Assembly: GCA_905221605.1 (NCBI GenBank)
Contig: CAJNDS010000304.1
Span: 62,001-126,000 of the forward strand
Reading direction: 5' to 3'
Origin: Symbiodinium natans
Lineage: Eukaryota; Sar; Dinophyceae; Suessiales; Symbiodiniaceae
Length of the DNA stretch: 64,000 nucleotides
Shown: piece by piece, positions 20,024 through 29,599 of the stretch
Position numbering within the stretch: position 1 is the first letter of the stretch
Layout of the letters: each line of letters starts with the position of its first letter
Translations under genes and position numbers: made by a program
The notes under the pieces: generated by a model
The model's input: only the letters and a program-made list of their open reading frames with translations
The model's database searches: none
What the model was told of the DNA's origin: nothing

Positions 20024-23000
20024 GGGCGGGGCTTCAACCCCCAGGCAACCCAGTTGATTCCAAGGGTGTAGAGAGATTGCCCCAAACCCCGTCCCACGGG
20101 CCCTCCTGTCCTGCATCATCCGAAGCCCATAAACCATCCGAAGCGCCTGGCATTGAAACATGCGAAGCGCGCCTTTACCATCCTGCTCAACCCATCAAGA
20201 CAAAGCACCCGGTCGCATATCCTGAGCCTTAAGCCCTAACCCTAAACTCTAAAACCCTGAAACCCTAAAACTAAACCCTAACCCTAACTCTTAAAACCTA
20301 AACCCCTAAAACCCTCTTAAATGCCGGATGCCAGGCAAGTCGAAGAAGGGCGGCGACAAGGGCAAAGGCGGAGGCGGCAAAGGAGGCCCCCTGTTGTCCC
20401 CGTAGGTCTTTAAGGTTTTAGGGGCTTTGGGTTCAGAGTTTAGGGTTTTAGGGGCTTTGGGTTCAGAGTTTAGGGTTTTAGGGGCTTTGGGTTCAGAGTT
20501 TAGGGTTTCGGGTTTCGGGTTTAGGGTTTCGGGTTTCGGGAAAATGGGTTTAGGGTTTAGGGAAAACGGTTTAGGGTTCAGGGTTTGGGGGCTGAGCGCC
20601 CCTGATGTACATCGGGTGTTAGGGTTTTATGGCTTCGGGTCCTGGATGTACGTAGGGTTTTTGGGGTTTAAGGCGTAGGGTCCCCGATGTCACCTGAGGG
20701 CTTTAGGGCTCAGGGTTTGCCCTAGAAGCTCCTGAACCTTCTGCTCACGGTGTCGAATTCTGGTGCTTGAGGCATTCTGCACCCATAGGGGGAGTCAGGG
20801 TCTTCAGGATTCAGGGCTTCGGGTTTTGGTATCCGGCTAGGTCTTCCTAAGCCCTAAACCCTAAACCCTCGCCCTAAACCCTAAACCTTCAAGGGCTTGG
20901 GATTCGAGATTGCTCCTGAGAATTTGGCCTAAGCCTTTGCTCTCCTCCGTTAAGGGTTTAGGGTTCAGGGCTACAAATGCTGACCGTCGGATATTGTGAG
21001 GAGTTTCCATTGAGTGGGAATTCAGAGAGGGCGCTTGCGTCACATCCCCCCCGAACAAAAAAACGAAAATTGGAGCTCACCCAGATAATCTAACCTAAAC
21101 CTTCAAGTCCTAAGCCCTAAACCGTTAAACCTTCCGACAAAACCTTCCGTCTTAACGGCTTAAAGGTTTATAGGGTTTGGGGTTTAGGGTGTAGGGTTTG
21201 GGGTTTAGGTGTTTCGGCATCGTTCAAAGGTTCCGGACGTTCCTTTGTGGTACTTTGCCGTAACTTTAGATCCTTACCTTTTTTGGGTTTATTGGGCTTC
21301 TTATTAAGGCAGTTAAAAGTTTAATTTATAGCTACCCTCCTGAGTGCAGCCAAGATTCCAGCCCCAATGTCGCTCCAGGCGGCGGCAAGAAAGGCGGAGG
21401 AGGTGGCTTCGGCAAGGGCGGCGGCAAAGATGGTGGGAAAGGTGCGGGTCTGAAAGGGCTTAGGGTATGTAGGGTATTTAGGGTATTTAGGGTTGTATAG
21501 GGTATCTAGGGTTTAGGGTATTTAGGGTTGTTTGGGGTATGTAGGGTATGTAGGGTATTTAGGGTATCTAGGGTATTTAGGGTATTTAGTTTAGCTAGGG
21601 GTTGTGGATTGTGGATGCAAGTTTCAGAAATCCAGGATGCCAGAACCCCAGAGGAAGCTCCCAAATCCTTCCGCTATGGCTTGGAGTTTGAGAGGTCGGG
21701 AGGGTAGCTTGAAAACGTTCCCGTTGAGGGCGAATGCCCCCTAACCCTAAACCCTAAACCCTAAACCCTAAACCCTAAACCCTAAACCCTAAACCCTATT
21801 ATACAACCCTTTGGGAACCCTTTGCCTCTAGGGCTTGGGTGCGTGCACCTCGAAAACTTTGGAGGATCCTCGGGCCCTAGTGTCCTGCTGCTCGGCGCAC
21901 TGCCAGCCTCAGAGGATCAGATTTTTGGGGGTTGGAGTTCGGGTTTAGGGTTTAGGGTTTGGGGTTTAGGGTTTAGGGTTTAGGGTTTAGGGTTTAGGGT
22001 TTAGGGTTTACCTGAAGCTCCCCCAACAGCAGCTCGCCTTAGGTGGATTGCAAGCCTTCTGAGGGCTGGACCCGTTTTAAAGATCCTGTCCTTAGGGGTC
22101 CGAGTATGAGGGTTTACGAAGATAAGGGACCCCCAATGGAGTCCCCAAATACTAGGTTACTAGGAGTCCCTTACAACAAGGACCCCAGTAAGGTACCCTA
22201 AACCCCAAAAACCCCCAATTTCGGAAACCCCCATATTATGACTCCCTTGACTCAGAGACCGGCCTTTCCCCTCGGTGGCATGTCACAAGGCGGCGGGAAA
22301 GGTGGCAAAGGTGGTGGAGGCCGACCTCGCCTTGAAGGGAGCCCCTAAGCCCGAAGCCCTGAACCCTGAACCCTCAACCCTGAACCCTGAACCCTAAACC
22401 CTGAACCCTGAACCCTGAACCCTGAACCCTGAACCCTGAACCCTAGCCCACAAGCCTCAATGCCCGTAGATTGATGACCAGGGTTGAGGGGCTTGATTGG
22501 CTTAGCGTCCTCAAGCCAGAAGCCTATAAAACCCAAACCCCTAGAAGCTACGTCAGTGACAGAAAGATTCTCCTTCGAAGGAGAAAGACAGAGAGAGAGA
22601 GGTGCCGAATCCTAGATGAAACCCTGTGCCCTATGTAGCCACCAGCGACATGAAGTTGGCATTCGAGCGACCTTAAAAGAATTTGAGCCGTTTACGGTTG
22701 TGGGGTTCAGGGTTTGGGATTTAGCGCGTTGCCCTGCACTTGGTGGTCTTTTGAGCTCGCCTGCACAGTGCCCTTCACCTGAGGCGGAAAAGGAAAAAAG
22801 GGAGGAGGAAAAGGCTCGCCGGCCTGGTGCGATTGAGCGCATCTCAGGGTTTAGGGTTTAGGGTTCAGGGTTTAGGGTTTAGGTTTCGGGTTCAGGGTTT
22901 AGGGTTTAGGGTTTAGGGTTTAGGGTTTAGGGTCCACCCCAAAACCGTAGATGCCAAGCCCAGCAAGCGCCGAGTGAGAGGCTGGAGGCACGCAACCCTA

Positions 23001-23531
23001 AACCCTAAACCCCTAAACCCTAAAACCTAAACCCTAAACCCTAAACCCTATGCACCTCGAGGAGCTTCAAGAAGCAGAGGTATTGCGCAGCCCGAAACAC
23101 CAAAACCTGAAGACCCTAAGCAGCCCTAAAAAAAGGCCTAAGCCCTAAACCCTAAACCCTAAACTCCAAACCCTAAACCCTAAACCCTAAACAACCCTAA
23201 ACCCTAAAGCCCGAAAACCCCAAACCCTTGTAGCTCTTAACCCTAAAACGCCCCTGCGAAGCCCCTGCGAAGAACCTTCTAAAGGGAAAAAGCACATGAG
23301 CCGGCATCCTGATGTTTCGAGCGGACAGGCCCTGTATCTAGCCTAAGATAATCAGGGTTTAGGGTTGAGGGTTTAGGGTTCCTACCTGTTTTAGTTTAGA
23401 TTCAGGGTTTATAGGGTTTAGGGCTTAGGGTTCTTCAGGTTTCGGGTTCGCATGATCAACCCGGCGCCTCCTTTGCCCTTGAACCTCACACCCTTCGCGG
23501 GTTGTTGCGCTTGGCAGGCAAAGGCAAATGA
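17114..23531 (+). CDS. Cold-shock-domain protein with Gly/Lys-rich tail, ten exons
   Basis: A gene rebuilt from ten exons (about 171 codons; 516 coding bases including TGA), with every junction in phase. Residues about 18-65 form a cold-shock (nucleic-acid-binding) domain with the RNP1-like KHGFGFIDC and RNP2-like DVFIHK motifs. A 30-residue acidic linker follows, then a tail of GGGKGG units coded by micro-exons of 21-63 bases. Single-CSD proteins with glycine-rich tails bind single-stranded RNA or DNA and act as RNA chaperones. Donors are GC, GC, GA, GG or GT, GC, GA, GT, GT or GC, and GC; acceptors are all AG. Introns of about 186-1030 bases are full of telomere-like repeats. The ATG at 17114 is the first sensible start, but upstream coding cannot be excluded. 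Confidence 0.85.
17484..17579 (+). CDS. CSD gene exon 2 (core of cold-shock domain)
   Basis: 32 codons from acceptor GTGCCAG to donor CACAAG|GCGCGG. GRVKTFNSKHGFGFIDC carries the aromatic RNP1-type strand. DKFGRDVFIHK carries RNP2. This is the clearest domain signature in the window. Confidence 0.92.
17637..17728. repeat. TTTAGGG array in CSD intron 2
   Basis: TGTAGGG variants (4 copies), then about 9 perfect TTTAGGG copies, filling most of a 186-base intron. Confidence 0.95.
17766..17815 (+). CDS. CSD gene exon 3
   Basis: Acceptor ACGCAG, codons AQLGDVPVGADITFEV plus AG, matching the fourth and fifth strands of the domain (GxxVxFEV). The donor reads GTTAG|GACCGG, a GA donor. Its phase (2) is confirmed by the next exon. 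Confidence 0.85.
17816..18845. other. CSD intron 3 (GA...AG)
   Basis: 1030 bases. The first 460 are A/T-rich with GTT/GTC-rich unique sequence. A C17-A18 homopolymer pair follows (about 18309-18354), then TTTAGGG-type repeats (18497-18590), then CCCTAAA and CCCTGAA repeats (18666-18805), and the acceptor CTCAG. Confidence 0.75.
18666..18806. repeat. CCCTAAA array with an internal CCCTGAA block
   Basis: Seven CCCTAAA units, about ten consecutive CCCTGAA units, then CCCTAAA again. The clustered variant marks local duplication. Confidence 0.95.
18846..18953 (+). CDS. CSD gene exon 4 (acidic linker)
   Basis: Acceptor CTCAG. The codons give AHPPRPPKDVQNMDGSKPG, then PYPEDGEETGHQEQRL. KDVQ is the usual end of a cold-shock domain. 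The 3' edge is either 18953 (GG donor) or 18955 (GT donor, with the next acceptor four bases earlier). Both keep the frame. Confidence 0.8.
18955..19020. repeat. TTTAGGG array at the 5' end of CSD intron 4
   Basis: About nine copies start at the exon edge and grade into TTTAGGGC units. Two more TTTAGGG arrays (19191-19240 and 19620-19760) and a CCCTAAA patch (19495-19540) lie in the same intron. Confidence 0.95.
19824..19858 (+). CDS. CSD gene exon 5
   Basis: Acceptor AAGCCAG, codons (S)KDMNGEGGGGK plus G, GC donor (CAAAG|GCACGA) in phase 1. Confidence 0.8.
19985..20026. repeat. T-run/G-run junction
   Basis: Eight T, GTTTTTC, then about 27 G in CSD intron 5. ORFs rich in Gly or Pro across it are artefacts. 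Confidence 0.9.
20335..20382 (+). CDS. CSD gene exon 6
   Basis: Acceptor TGCCAG, codons GKSKKGGDKGKGGGGK plus G, GA donor (CAAAG|GAGGCC) in phase 1. If unspliced, the frame would end at TAG 20403. Confidence 0.85.
21379..21441 (+). CDS. CSD gene exon 7
   Basis: Acceptor CTCCAG, codons GGKKGGGGGFGKGGGKDGGK plus G, GT donor (AAAG|GTGCGG) in phase 1. Confidence 0.85.
21459..21592. repeat. TAGGGTATT-type array
   Basis: About 14 imperfect 8-10-base units (TAGGGTAT, TAGGGTATT, TAGGGTTG) just after exon 7. This is an expanded variant of the usual heptamer in CSD intron 7. Confidence 0.9.
22290..22310 (+). CDS. CSD gene exon 8
   Basis: Acceptor TCACAAG, codons GGGKGGK plus G, with a GT donor (AAAG|GTGGTG). 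A GC donor at 22320 (GGAG|GCCGAC) would add three glycines and also keeps the phase. Confidence 0.75.
22784..22813 (+). CDS. CSD gene exon 9
   Basis: Acceptor CCTGAG, codons GGKGKKGGGK plus G, GC donor (AAAG|GCTCGC) in phase 1. Confidence 0.85.
23518..23531 (+). CDS. CSD gene exon 10 (C terminus and stop)
   Basis: Acceptor TTGGCAG, then GKGK and TGA at 23529-23531. About 470 bases without telomere-like repeats follow, as expected of a 3' UTR and intergenic DNA. Confidence 0.85.
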
Positions 23532-24365
23532 GTGGCCAGTTCACCGAAAGCAGTTCACTGCCTCGTGGGCGCCTTCAATGGCAGCCGATGTCGGTGTGGC
23601 TAGATGTGTACGGGTTCAAAACTAGCTTTCAGGAGATTGGCTGATACCCCATGGTTTGAGACACATGAGCAAGAGATACGTACCCTGCCCCACTACTTGA
23701 TGCGGCCCTCGCCTCAGGGTGGCTCAAGCTGAAGAAGCAAGGGCAAGAGAGCGAAATGTGTCAAAGCTTGCCCATGCAATGAGCACAAAAGGTGTCGGAA
23801 TTATGTCGTAGTTAGGCACACGCGCGCGCCAAGAGGACAAAAAACTGGAGGCAACTTGCGTGCTGTTGAGGAGCTCCTCCATCAGCAAAGGCTTTGAAGC
23901 CGTATCCTCATCCCTTGTTGTGGGGGGCTGGAGGAGTAGGTGGCCTTCCGATGCCGCATGAAGCTTGCTTAAGGGGTCCCAGTGGCAGAATTGGCGACAC
24001 GCAGGGCTTTGGGGTTCGGGGTTGAATTAACTTGGGGTGTGGGGTTTAGGGTTTTCATTGAAGATTTAGGGTCTTAGGATTTATCAACATAGGGCTTTCG
24101 GATCTTACGGGTTTAGGGCCCTAGGAAGTTTTATGGTTTTGGGGTCTGAGGGCTTCGGGGTGTGGTGTGTCTTTGGCTAAGGTGTGGGTTTGTCTCTGTG
24201 CTGAAAGAGCGTGGTTGCGGCCGCGTACCTCTACGGCACTTTCAAACAACAGCAATCGGGGTGTGGTTTGTCTTTGACTTGAACAGAGAGGGCCTAGTTT
24301 GTGGTGGTATGCGATGGTGAGCTCAGCTTATCTTCCATCCAATCACGCAGATCCTCGAGGACCAC
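23532..24365. other. 3' UTR / intergenic stretch
   Basis: Mostly unique sequence. Only degenerate TTTAGGG-like fragments appear at about 24005-24180. No coding block, tRNA or spliced-leader-like sequence that I would support. Confidence 0.5.
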
Positions 24366-24596
24366 ATGCCGCATGAACAAATGGGTGTCGTTACGGCTGC
24401 GCTACCAGAATCACCATTGAAGGCGTATTATGGACAGCAAGCCCCCTTTAAGGGTTCATGTAGTCCACCAAAGTTCACCTACTCACCAAGCCAAGCCAAG
24501 CCGTTCCAAAGGAGAGCGCCTGCACTCGACCAGTTTTTTGGGTACTTTGCGCTACTGGCGCTTCGGTGGCCACAAAGGTTTAGGACAAAGGTTTAG
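24366..24596 (+). CDS. Candidate coding ORF or two fused exons
   Basis: 76 codons open from ATG 24366. The best segments are HMPHEQMGVVTAALPESPLK near the start and APALDQFFGYFALLALRWPQ near the end. The end runs into a TTTAGGG array (24590-24666). Product unknown. Confidence 0.4.
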   Translation: MPHEQMGVVTAALPESPLKAYYGQQAPFKGSCSPPKFTYSPSQAKPFQRRAPALDQFFGYFALLALRWPQRFRTKV

Positions 24597-24916
24597 GGTT
24601 TAGGGTTTAGGGTTTAGGGTTTAGGGTTTAGGGTTTAGGGTTTAGGGTTTAGGGTTTAGGGTTTAGGAGGTTGGGGGGCGGGCAGGGAAAGGGCGGATGG
24701 ACCTCGGAGCTTGAGCCTGTCGCGCCCTCTTGTTAGCAAAAGCTGTGGATGCATCTGCACCGAGGCTTGAGGAAGTAGGTTTTTAGACAAGCTGGCAGCA
24801 GGAGGCCAGCTACAGCTGAGTTGCCGAATCAGAGCAGCCCGAGCTTAGAGTGCACACCCTCTCGCACCCAGTGGCCCACCCTAGACATCTGGGTTCTCGG
24901 AGATTTTTTGTTGCAG

Positions 24917-24990
24917 TTCTCAAAGACACTGCGGTGATTGGCCGCCATGCCGCCATCCACGTCCGACTGCGCGCGCATCGCGATGAGGCG
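24917..24990 (+). CDS. Candidate exon
   Basis: T-rich tract and TTGCAG acceptor, codons LKDTAVIGRHAAIHVRLRAH then RDEA, GT donor (GGCG|GTCTAG). IGRHAAIHV loosely recalls the SRRHAxI core of FHA domains. This is not enough to call the family. Confidence 0.5.
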
Positions 24991-25241
24991 GTCTAGGGTT
25001 TAGAGGGAAACGGCCCTGGCTTTAAGGCTTTGGAGGCTTTAAGGTGGTACTGGTGGAGTGGAGGGCTTTGGGGTTTGGGGTCTACAGCGTGTATGGGGAT
25101 AAGGAGTCTCTGGTGGCCGCGTGAAGACGTCGCGATAGTGGTTTCGGGTCTCCCCAGACTAACTGAGCAGGTCTGATAGGTGGTCCCGAACACCCCGATT
25201 TGAGGCAGTTGCCAGATTTAGGACCTTAGGAGGGGGTCCAG

Positions 25242-25377
25242 CAAAGCTTTCCGAAGCCCTGCCCAAAGAATCACAGGCTCCTGCGCCTCCATGGACACCC
25301 TATCTCTCTACGCCCCAGCAGACCAGGATTCGATTCTGCCAAAATCGAAGGCCTCTGTCCTGCAACGTCACCTCTAG
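25242..25377 (+). CDS. Candidate exon ending in a stop
   Basis: Acceptor GGTCCAG. The frame has KAFRSPAQRITGSCASMD, LSLYAPADQDSILPKSK and ASVLQRHL, then TAG at 25375. A second frame is open almost as far. Product unknown. Confidence 0.4.
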
Positions 25378-25521
25378 CCCTAAAACCTAAACCCCAAATC
25401 CTAAACCCCAAGCCCTAAGCCCTGAACCCTAAACCCTAACCCCTCGACATCCAAAAATCCACGGAGCCTCCAAGATGTTTCTTTTTGGACCGATTTCACA
25501 GTCCCTGCGCAAGTCTTGCAG

Positions 25522-25581
25522 GCACAAAACCGGAACAGTGGGCAACTTGCAGCCGACCTAGCTTGGGATCTGAAGCTGGCA
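25522..25581 (+). CDS. Candidate exon
   Basis: Acceptor CTTGCAG, then AQNRNSGQLAADLAWDLKLA. Its 3' part (25552-25584) is repeated at 25720-25752. Product unknown. Confidence 0.45.
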
Positions 25582-25594
25582 GGGTTTGCTAATA

Positions 25595-25690
25595 TTTGCT
25601 TAAGAGCCCCAAAAGAAGAAACAAAAAACGATCCCTATACTACCCTTATAGGGAATTATGTTTTGTTTTTTTGCGGGGTTGTTAAGCAAT
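25595..25690. mobile_element. Foldback (MITE-like) element, TTGCTTAAGAAC family
   Basis: Left end TTTGCTTAAGAGCCCC, right end GGGGTTGTTAAGCAA, about 95 bases with no ORF. It lies between two copies of a 33-base exon-derived segment. Confidence 0.7.
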
Positions 25691-25719
25691 TTGTAGTTTA
25701 GGGTTTAGAGAGTTTAGTG

Positions 25720-25752
25720 GCCGACCCAGCTTGGGATCTGAAGCTTACAGGG
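25720..25752 (+). repeat. Partial duplicate of exon 25522-25581
   Basis: 33 bases match 25552-25584 with about three or four differences. The copies flank the foldback element plus a short TTTAGGG tract. Confidence 0.8.
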
Positions 25753-26532
25753 CTGGGTTGTGCTTTGTTCTTCAGGTGAACACCTAGCCCCCCTAAGGGT
25801 TTAGGGTTTAGGGTTTAGGGTTTAGGCCCATGAGACAGTACTTCTGTGTTTGCGCCCCACCGAGGATCGGTGAGAAGAAGCCTCAGCACACGCGGGATTG
25901 CAAGCCTCTCGAATGCAGCAGCTGGATATGTTCAGGTTTGCAGTGTAGGGTATAAACGTAAACGTGTGAGAACCAAGCAACCTTTAGCCCTCTTTGCGCA
26001 CCATCACCCTCCTTATGGCTCCGCAAAAAAGAAGACCCAGCCAGTAGGTGAAGAGACTTCGGGGGAAATGCGTTTGGGGTTCGGGGAAGCTTCTGGGCGG
26101 GCTCAGGCCAGTTTAGGGACGGGTACCCCTTCGGTAGGGTTGCAGAGTTTTTTCTACTGGTGGGGTTTCATGGCTTTGGATTTTGTGGCTTTCGGGTTTA
26201 GAGCTTAGGGCAACTACGGGAAGAGCACCCTTACCGACCACATACCCGAGCGCCCCCTTTGGTGTTAGTTCAGGTCCACTCTGAGGAAACTTGGAGAATA
26301 TGAAAATTCCTCCAAAACCCTTGAGAAAAAAGAGTGGTGGCCCATATACCTTACATATGGCTTGCGGTCGGCGCAGGGAAAACCCAAAACCCTAAACCCT
26401 CAGCCCTAAACCCCAAACCCAGCACCCTAAACCCCAAACCCAAAACCCCAAATCCTAAACCCGAAGCCATGAGTTTAACTCTACTCCATGCTTTCCCGGG
26501 ATCCCGGGCTCCCCCCAAGCCCAGGGCCTACT

Positions 26533-26770
26533 GTTGGTTAGCAGGGAATGAGGGAATGAGGGCCCTATGTATGCCCTTTAAGGGATTTCATAGGGAACCC
26601 TAAACCCGAAACCCTAAGCCCTAAACCCTAACCCTAAACCCTAAACCCTAAACCCTAAACCCTAAACCCTAAACCCTAAACCCTAAACCCTAAACCCTAA
26701 ACCCTAAACCCTAAACCCTAAACCCTAAACCCTAAACCCTAAACCCTAAACCCATTCCCTGCTAACCAAC
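26533..26770. mobile_element. Element with 18-base perfect inverted ends filled with CCCTAAA
   Basis: GTTGGTTAGCAGGGAATG at 26533-26550 is perfectly inverted at 26753-26770. Most of the interior (26590-26752) is a pure CCCTAAA array. The right end stops six bases before the exon at 26777, so the element forms the 3' end of that intron. Confidence 0.75.
26590..26752. repeat. CCCTAAA array inside the inverted-repeat element
   Basis: About 22 copies, near-perfect after the first few. Confidence 0.95.
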
Positions 26771-26776
26771 AACAAG

Positions 26777-26829
26777 AGGCGCGACAACGTGCGCATGGTG
26801 CGCGCCATGAGCCGCGACGTCCTGCGTCG
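26777..26829 (+). CDS. Exon of the 26777 chain
   Basis: Acceptor CAACAAG, codons RRDNVRMVRAMSRDVLR plus CG, GC donor (CGTCG|GCGCGG). A GT donor at 26835 is also possible but breaks the phase with the next exon. Confidence 0.65.
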
Positions 26830-28373
26830 GCGCGGTGAGCCGCCCTGGCCATGTTTTGATGGGCGTTTAGGGTTTAGGGTTTAGGGTTTCTAGGGTTTAT
26901 AGGGTTAGTATAATTAGGGTTAGTATAGGGTCATTATAGGGTTATTATGGGGTTTAGAGGGTTTTTAAGTTATGGGGTTTGGGGTTTATGGCTTTTGCGC
27001 CCTACCAACATCTCTCCACGCCCTACTTACAAATTCATAGGAGTTGCAAGTTCCAGCTACGCCCCTCTGAGCCCTTAAAAGAATGCCTAAACCCTAAGGT
27101 TTAGGGGTTAGGGGTTTAATCCCTTCTCACAAAAAGAGTTGACCAACCCTATAACCCCCTCTCACCCCTAAACCCCGAACCCTAACCCCCTAAACCCCTA
27201 AACCCCAAACCCTAAACCCTAAACCCCGAACCCTAAACCCCTAAACCCTTACAGCACTCTTGTGCCAGGAAGGAGGAGGACTCAGATGCCAAGTTCAAGC
27301 TCAAACAGTTCGCGCCAGGGGCTCTCTGCGCAGGTGTGAGGGTTTAGGCTTGGTGGCTTAGGGTTTTGGGTTTAGGGTTTGGGGTTTTATAGGGTTTAGG
27401 GTTTAGGGTTTAGGCTTGGTGGCTTAGGGTTTTGGGTTTTGGGTTTGATGAAGGGTTTAGGGGCTGATAGGTTTTTTTGGGGGATGGGATAGGCTGGGAG
27501 TAGAAGTTGTGGGTTTTGAGATTGTGGATTGAGTCGTTTGGGGTGTAGAGTCTCTACAGGTTAGCAGGCTGGGAGTTGGGTGTTGTTGGGCTTATGGTTT
27601 CAGGAAAAAGGGTTTAGGGTTTAGGGTGTCAGTAACCCTAAACCCTAAACCCTAAACCCTAAACCCTAAACCCTAAACCCTAAACCCTAAACCCTAAACC
27701 CTAAACCCCGGGAGAGCATGCCGGTGATGAAGATAAAGAGATGCATGCTTTCGCTCTTGACATCCGTCTCCGGAGGCTGTAGGCTTTCCAAGGCTTTCGC
27801 CCCTGCGCCTGTGGCATGTGTAGAGACCAGGGGCTCGGGATCCTCCCTGAACCCTAGAGCCCCTGAACCTTGAACCCGAAACCCTAAACCCTAAACCCTA
27901 AACCCTAAACCCTAAACCCTAAACCCTGAACCCTAAACCCTAAACCCTAAACCCTAAAAATAACTAGACCAGACCAAGGAACATCACCTCGCGATTGCAC
28001 CAGACCCCGAAGAGGCCGGTTAATGGGGCTTTAGGGTTTAGGGTTTAGGGTTTAGGGTTGCTCCGGTCTAGGCAGGGCCTTGGTCTATGCTGAATTTACC
28101 CCTTATGGGGTTGAAGAGGATCACGTCGAGGAATCTATTTTTCAGAGGGTTAAAGGTGGTTTTTAGTTGTGGTTCTTGCCCCCTGCAGAGTGACCCAGGC
28201 TAGGGGCAGATGACAAGGGCGCTATGCGGATCTGTGACTAGCAGCACACCACGCGGTTGCAGGCATGAACCCTAAACCCTAAACCCTAAACCCTAAACCC
28301 CATGGGCATATACGGCATACGTAGGACGGTTCTAGGATGTCCTGGTGCGCTGACTCAAGAAGTAGGCTTGGCA
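26777..28373 (+). CDS. In-phase chain of six exons, unknown protein
   Basis: Exons 26777-26829, 27269-27333, 27715-27775, 27973-28018, 28210-28262 and 28336-28373 join without breaking frame. Donors are GC, GT, GC, GT, GC and GT. The predicted segment is basic with an acidic patch: RRDNVRMVRAMSRDVLRR, KEEDSDAKFKLKQFAPGALC, HAGDEDKEMHAFALDIRLRR, PRNITSRLHQTPKRP, MTRALCGSVTSSTPRGC, MSWCADSRSRLG. I recognise no domain. Neither end of the gene is known. The last two exons are the least certain. Confidence 0.55.
27269..27333 (+). CDS. Exon of the 26777 chain
   Basis: Acceptor GTGCCAG, codons KEEDSDAKFKLKQFAPGALC then A, GT donor (GCAG|GTGTGA). CCCTAAA lies just upstream and TTTAGGG just downstream. 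Confidence 0.65.
27715..27775 (+). CDS. Exon of the 26777 chain
   Basis: Acceptor CGGGAG after a CCCTAAA array, codons HAGDEDKEMHAFALDIRLR, GC donor (CGGAG|GCTGTA). Confidence 0.6.
27973..28018 (+). CDS. Exon of the 26777 chain
   Basis: Acceptor AGACCAG, codons PRNITSRLHQTPKRP, GT donor (CCG|GTTAAT). Read one base later it gives TKEHHLAIAPDPEEA. The chain phase favours the first reading. Confidence 0.5.
28210..28262 (+). CDS. Exon of the 26777 chain
   Basis: Acceptor GGGGCAG, codons MTRALCGSVTSSTPRGC plus AG, GC donor (TGCAG|GCATGA). Confidence 0.5.
28336..28373 (+). CDS. Possible last visible exon of the 26777 chain
   Basis: Acceptor TTCTAG, codons MSWCADSRSRLG, GT donor (GGCA|GTGAGC). 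Another frame reads LGCPGALTQEVGLAVSTC. Confidence 0.35.
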
Positions 28374-28800
28374 GTGAGCACCTGCAAAGACCGTTTAGGG
28401 TTTAGGGTTTAGGGTTTAGGGTTTAGGGTTTAAGGTTTAGGGTTTGTCTCCTGGCAGCGTTAGTCGGAGAAACCTCCACATGCTTCCACTCCAGGTCGCC
28501 GTGGTACCCTTTAGTTTTTTCTGGTTGTGGGTACCCTTATGAAGTCACCAACCCCAGAAAGGGAGCCCTTATTGCAATATGGTTACTGGGCTACCAGCTG
28601 TCGTGTCAGGGAGTGACCCATTCCTTCTTGGTACCTTTGCCTTAGGGTCAGCAACACGAACGGCAACAGGAACAAGAACGGCAACGGCAACACAACGCTA
28701 CAGGCTTAAGATAAGGCCTTCAACCAGCTTCGGGCGTTTTTCGCGTTCAGGGCCGAATCACTAACACGATGGCAGAGCAGCAGCAAACCCAAGCTTGCAG

Positions 28801-28893
28801 AAGATGTTCCCAACCGTGATGGACCCCTCAGGCTGCAAAATACCCTGGGCGTCCGCTCCTTACGTCTGCCTTCGTGGAGTAGACTTCTTTTGA
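28801..28893 (+). CDS. Candidate exon, possibly terminal
   Basis: Acceptor GCTTGCAG, codons KMFPTVMDPSGCKIPWASAP then YVCLRGVDFF, with TGA at 28891-28893. Composition is very protein-like. Product unknown. Confidence 0.5.
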   Translation, partial: KMFPTVMDPSGCKIPWASAPYVCLRGVDFF

Positions 28894-28923
28894 CAAATAG
28901 GGTTGTGGTTGAGAGCTGCCTAG

Positions 28924-29000
28924 GGCCCCCAAGCACCTTCCGTACCTCGAAAAAGCTTGGGAGGAGGCACTTGACACGCAATCGGGATTTGAGGTCTTAG
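28924..29000 (+). CDS. Candidate exon
   Basis: Acceptor GCCTAG, codons APKHLPYLEKAWEEALDTQS then GFEVL, GT donor (TTAG|GTGGAG). Amphipathic helix-like. Product unknown. Confidence 0.5.
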
Positions 29001-29029
29001 GTGGAGGGTTGGGGGTGGGCCGGACGGGT

Positions 29030-29131
29030 TGACGAATGAGGCGACGCCCACGGCCGAGCGCACGCGTGCGATGAGCACGCCTGTGCAGCTGGCAGATCTT
29101 GGGCAGCTGCTTACGTTGGGCTCAGCTTAAT
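29030..29131 (+). CDS. Candidate coding block with a stop
   Basis: The frame reads LTNEATPTAERTRAMSTPVQ then LADLGQLLTLGSA and TAA. High third-position G/C. No acceptor is obvious at the left edge, so the start is approximate. Product unknown. Confidence 0.4.
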
Positions 29132-29599
29132 TAAGCCCTTAAACCCAAAACCCCAAAGCCAATGCAACCGTACAAAAGGCTTTTGGGGGGAGTCCCCAAG
29201 TCAGCCCTGCGAAACGCTCGTTTAGGGATTAGGGTATAATTAGGCAGCAAATGAACCCCAATATTGGTCGCAAACCCTAAGCTACTATAGTCCCTATCAA
29301 GGTATTATATCACCCAAAAACCCGCTGAGGGTTCATTTTGCTCCAAGGTCCCTAAACGCACACATGAAATCCTGTAAGCTTCATCCTCCTTGCACTGGTC
29401 CAACCCCCCGCCCGAAACCCATATGCCTCAACCCCTGAACTAAACCCCGAAATCCTCCAGCCGAAACCATTAAATTCCTTAGACCCTATGCCCCTAATCG
29501 CCTGAACCCCTGAACCCCTGAACCCCTAAACCCCTAAACCCCTAAACCCCTAAACCCCTAAACCCTAAACCCTAAACCCCTAACCCCTAACCCTGCCAG

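Noticed and set aside
23700-23730. GGTGGCTCAAG resembling the end of the dinoflagellate spliced leader
   Set aside because: Only the last eight or so bases match. The upstream part of the leader is absent.
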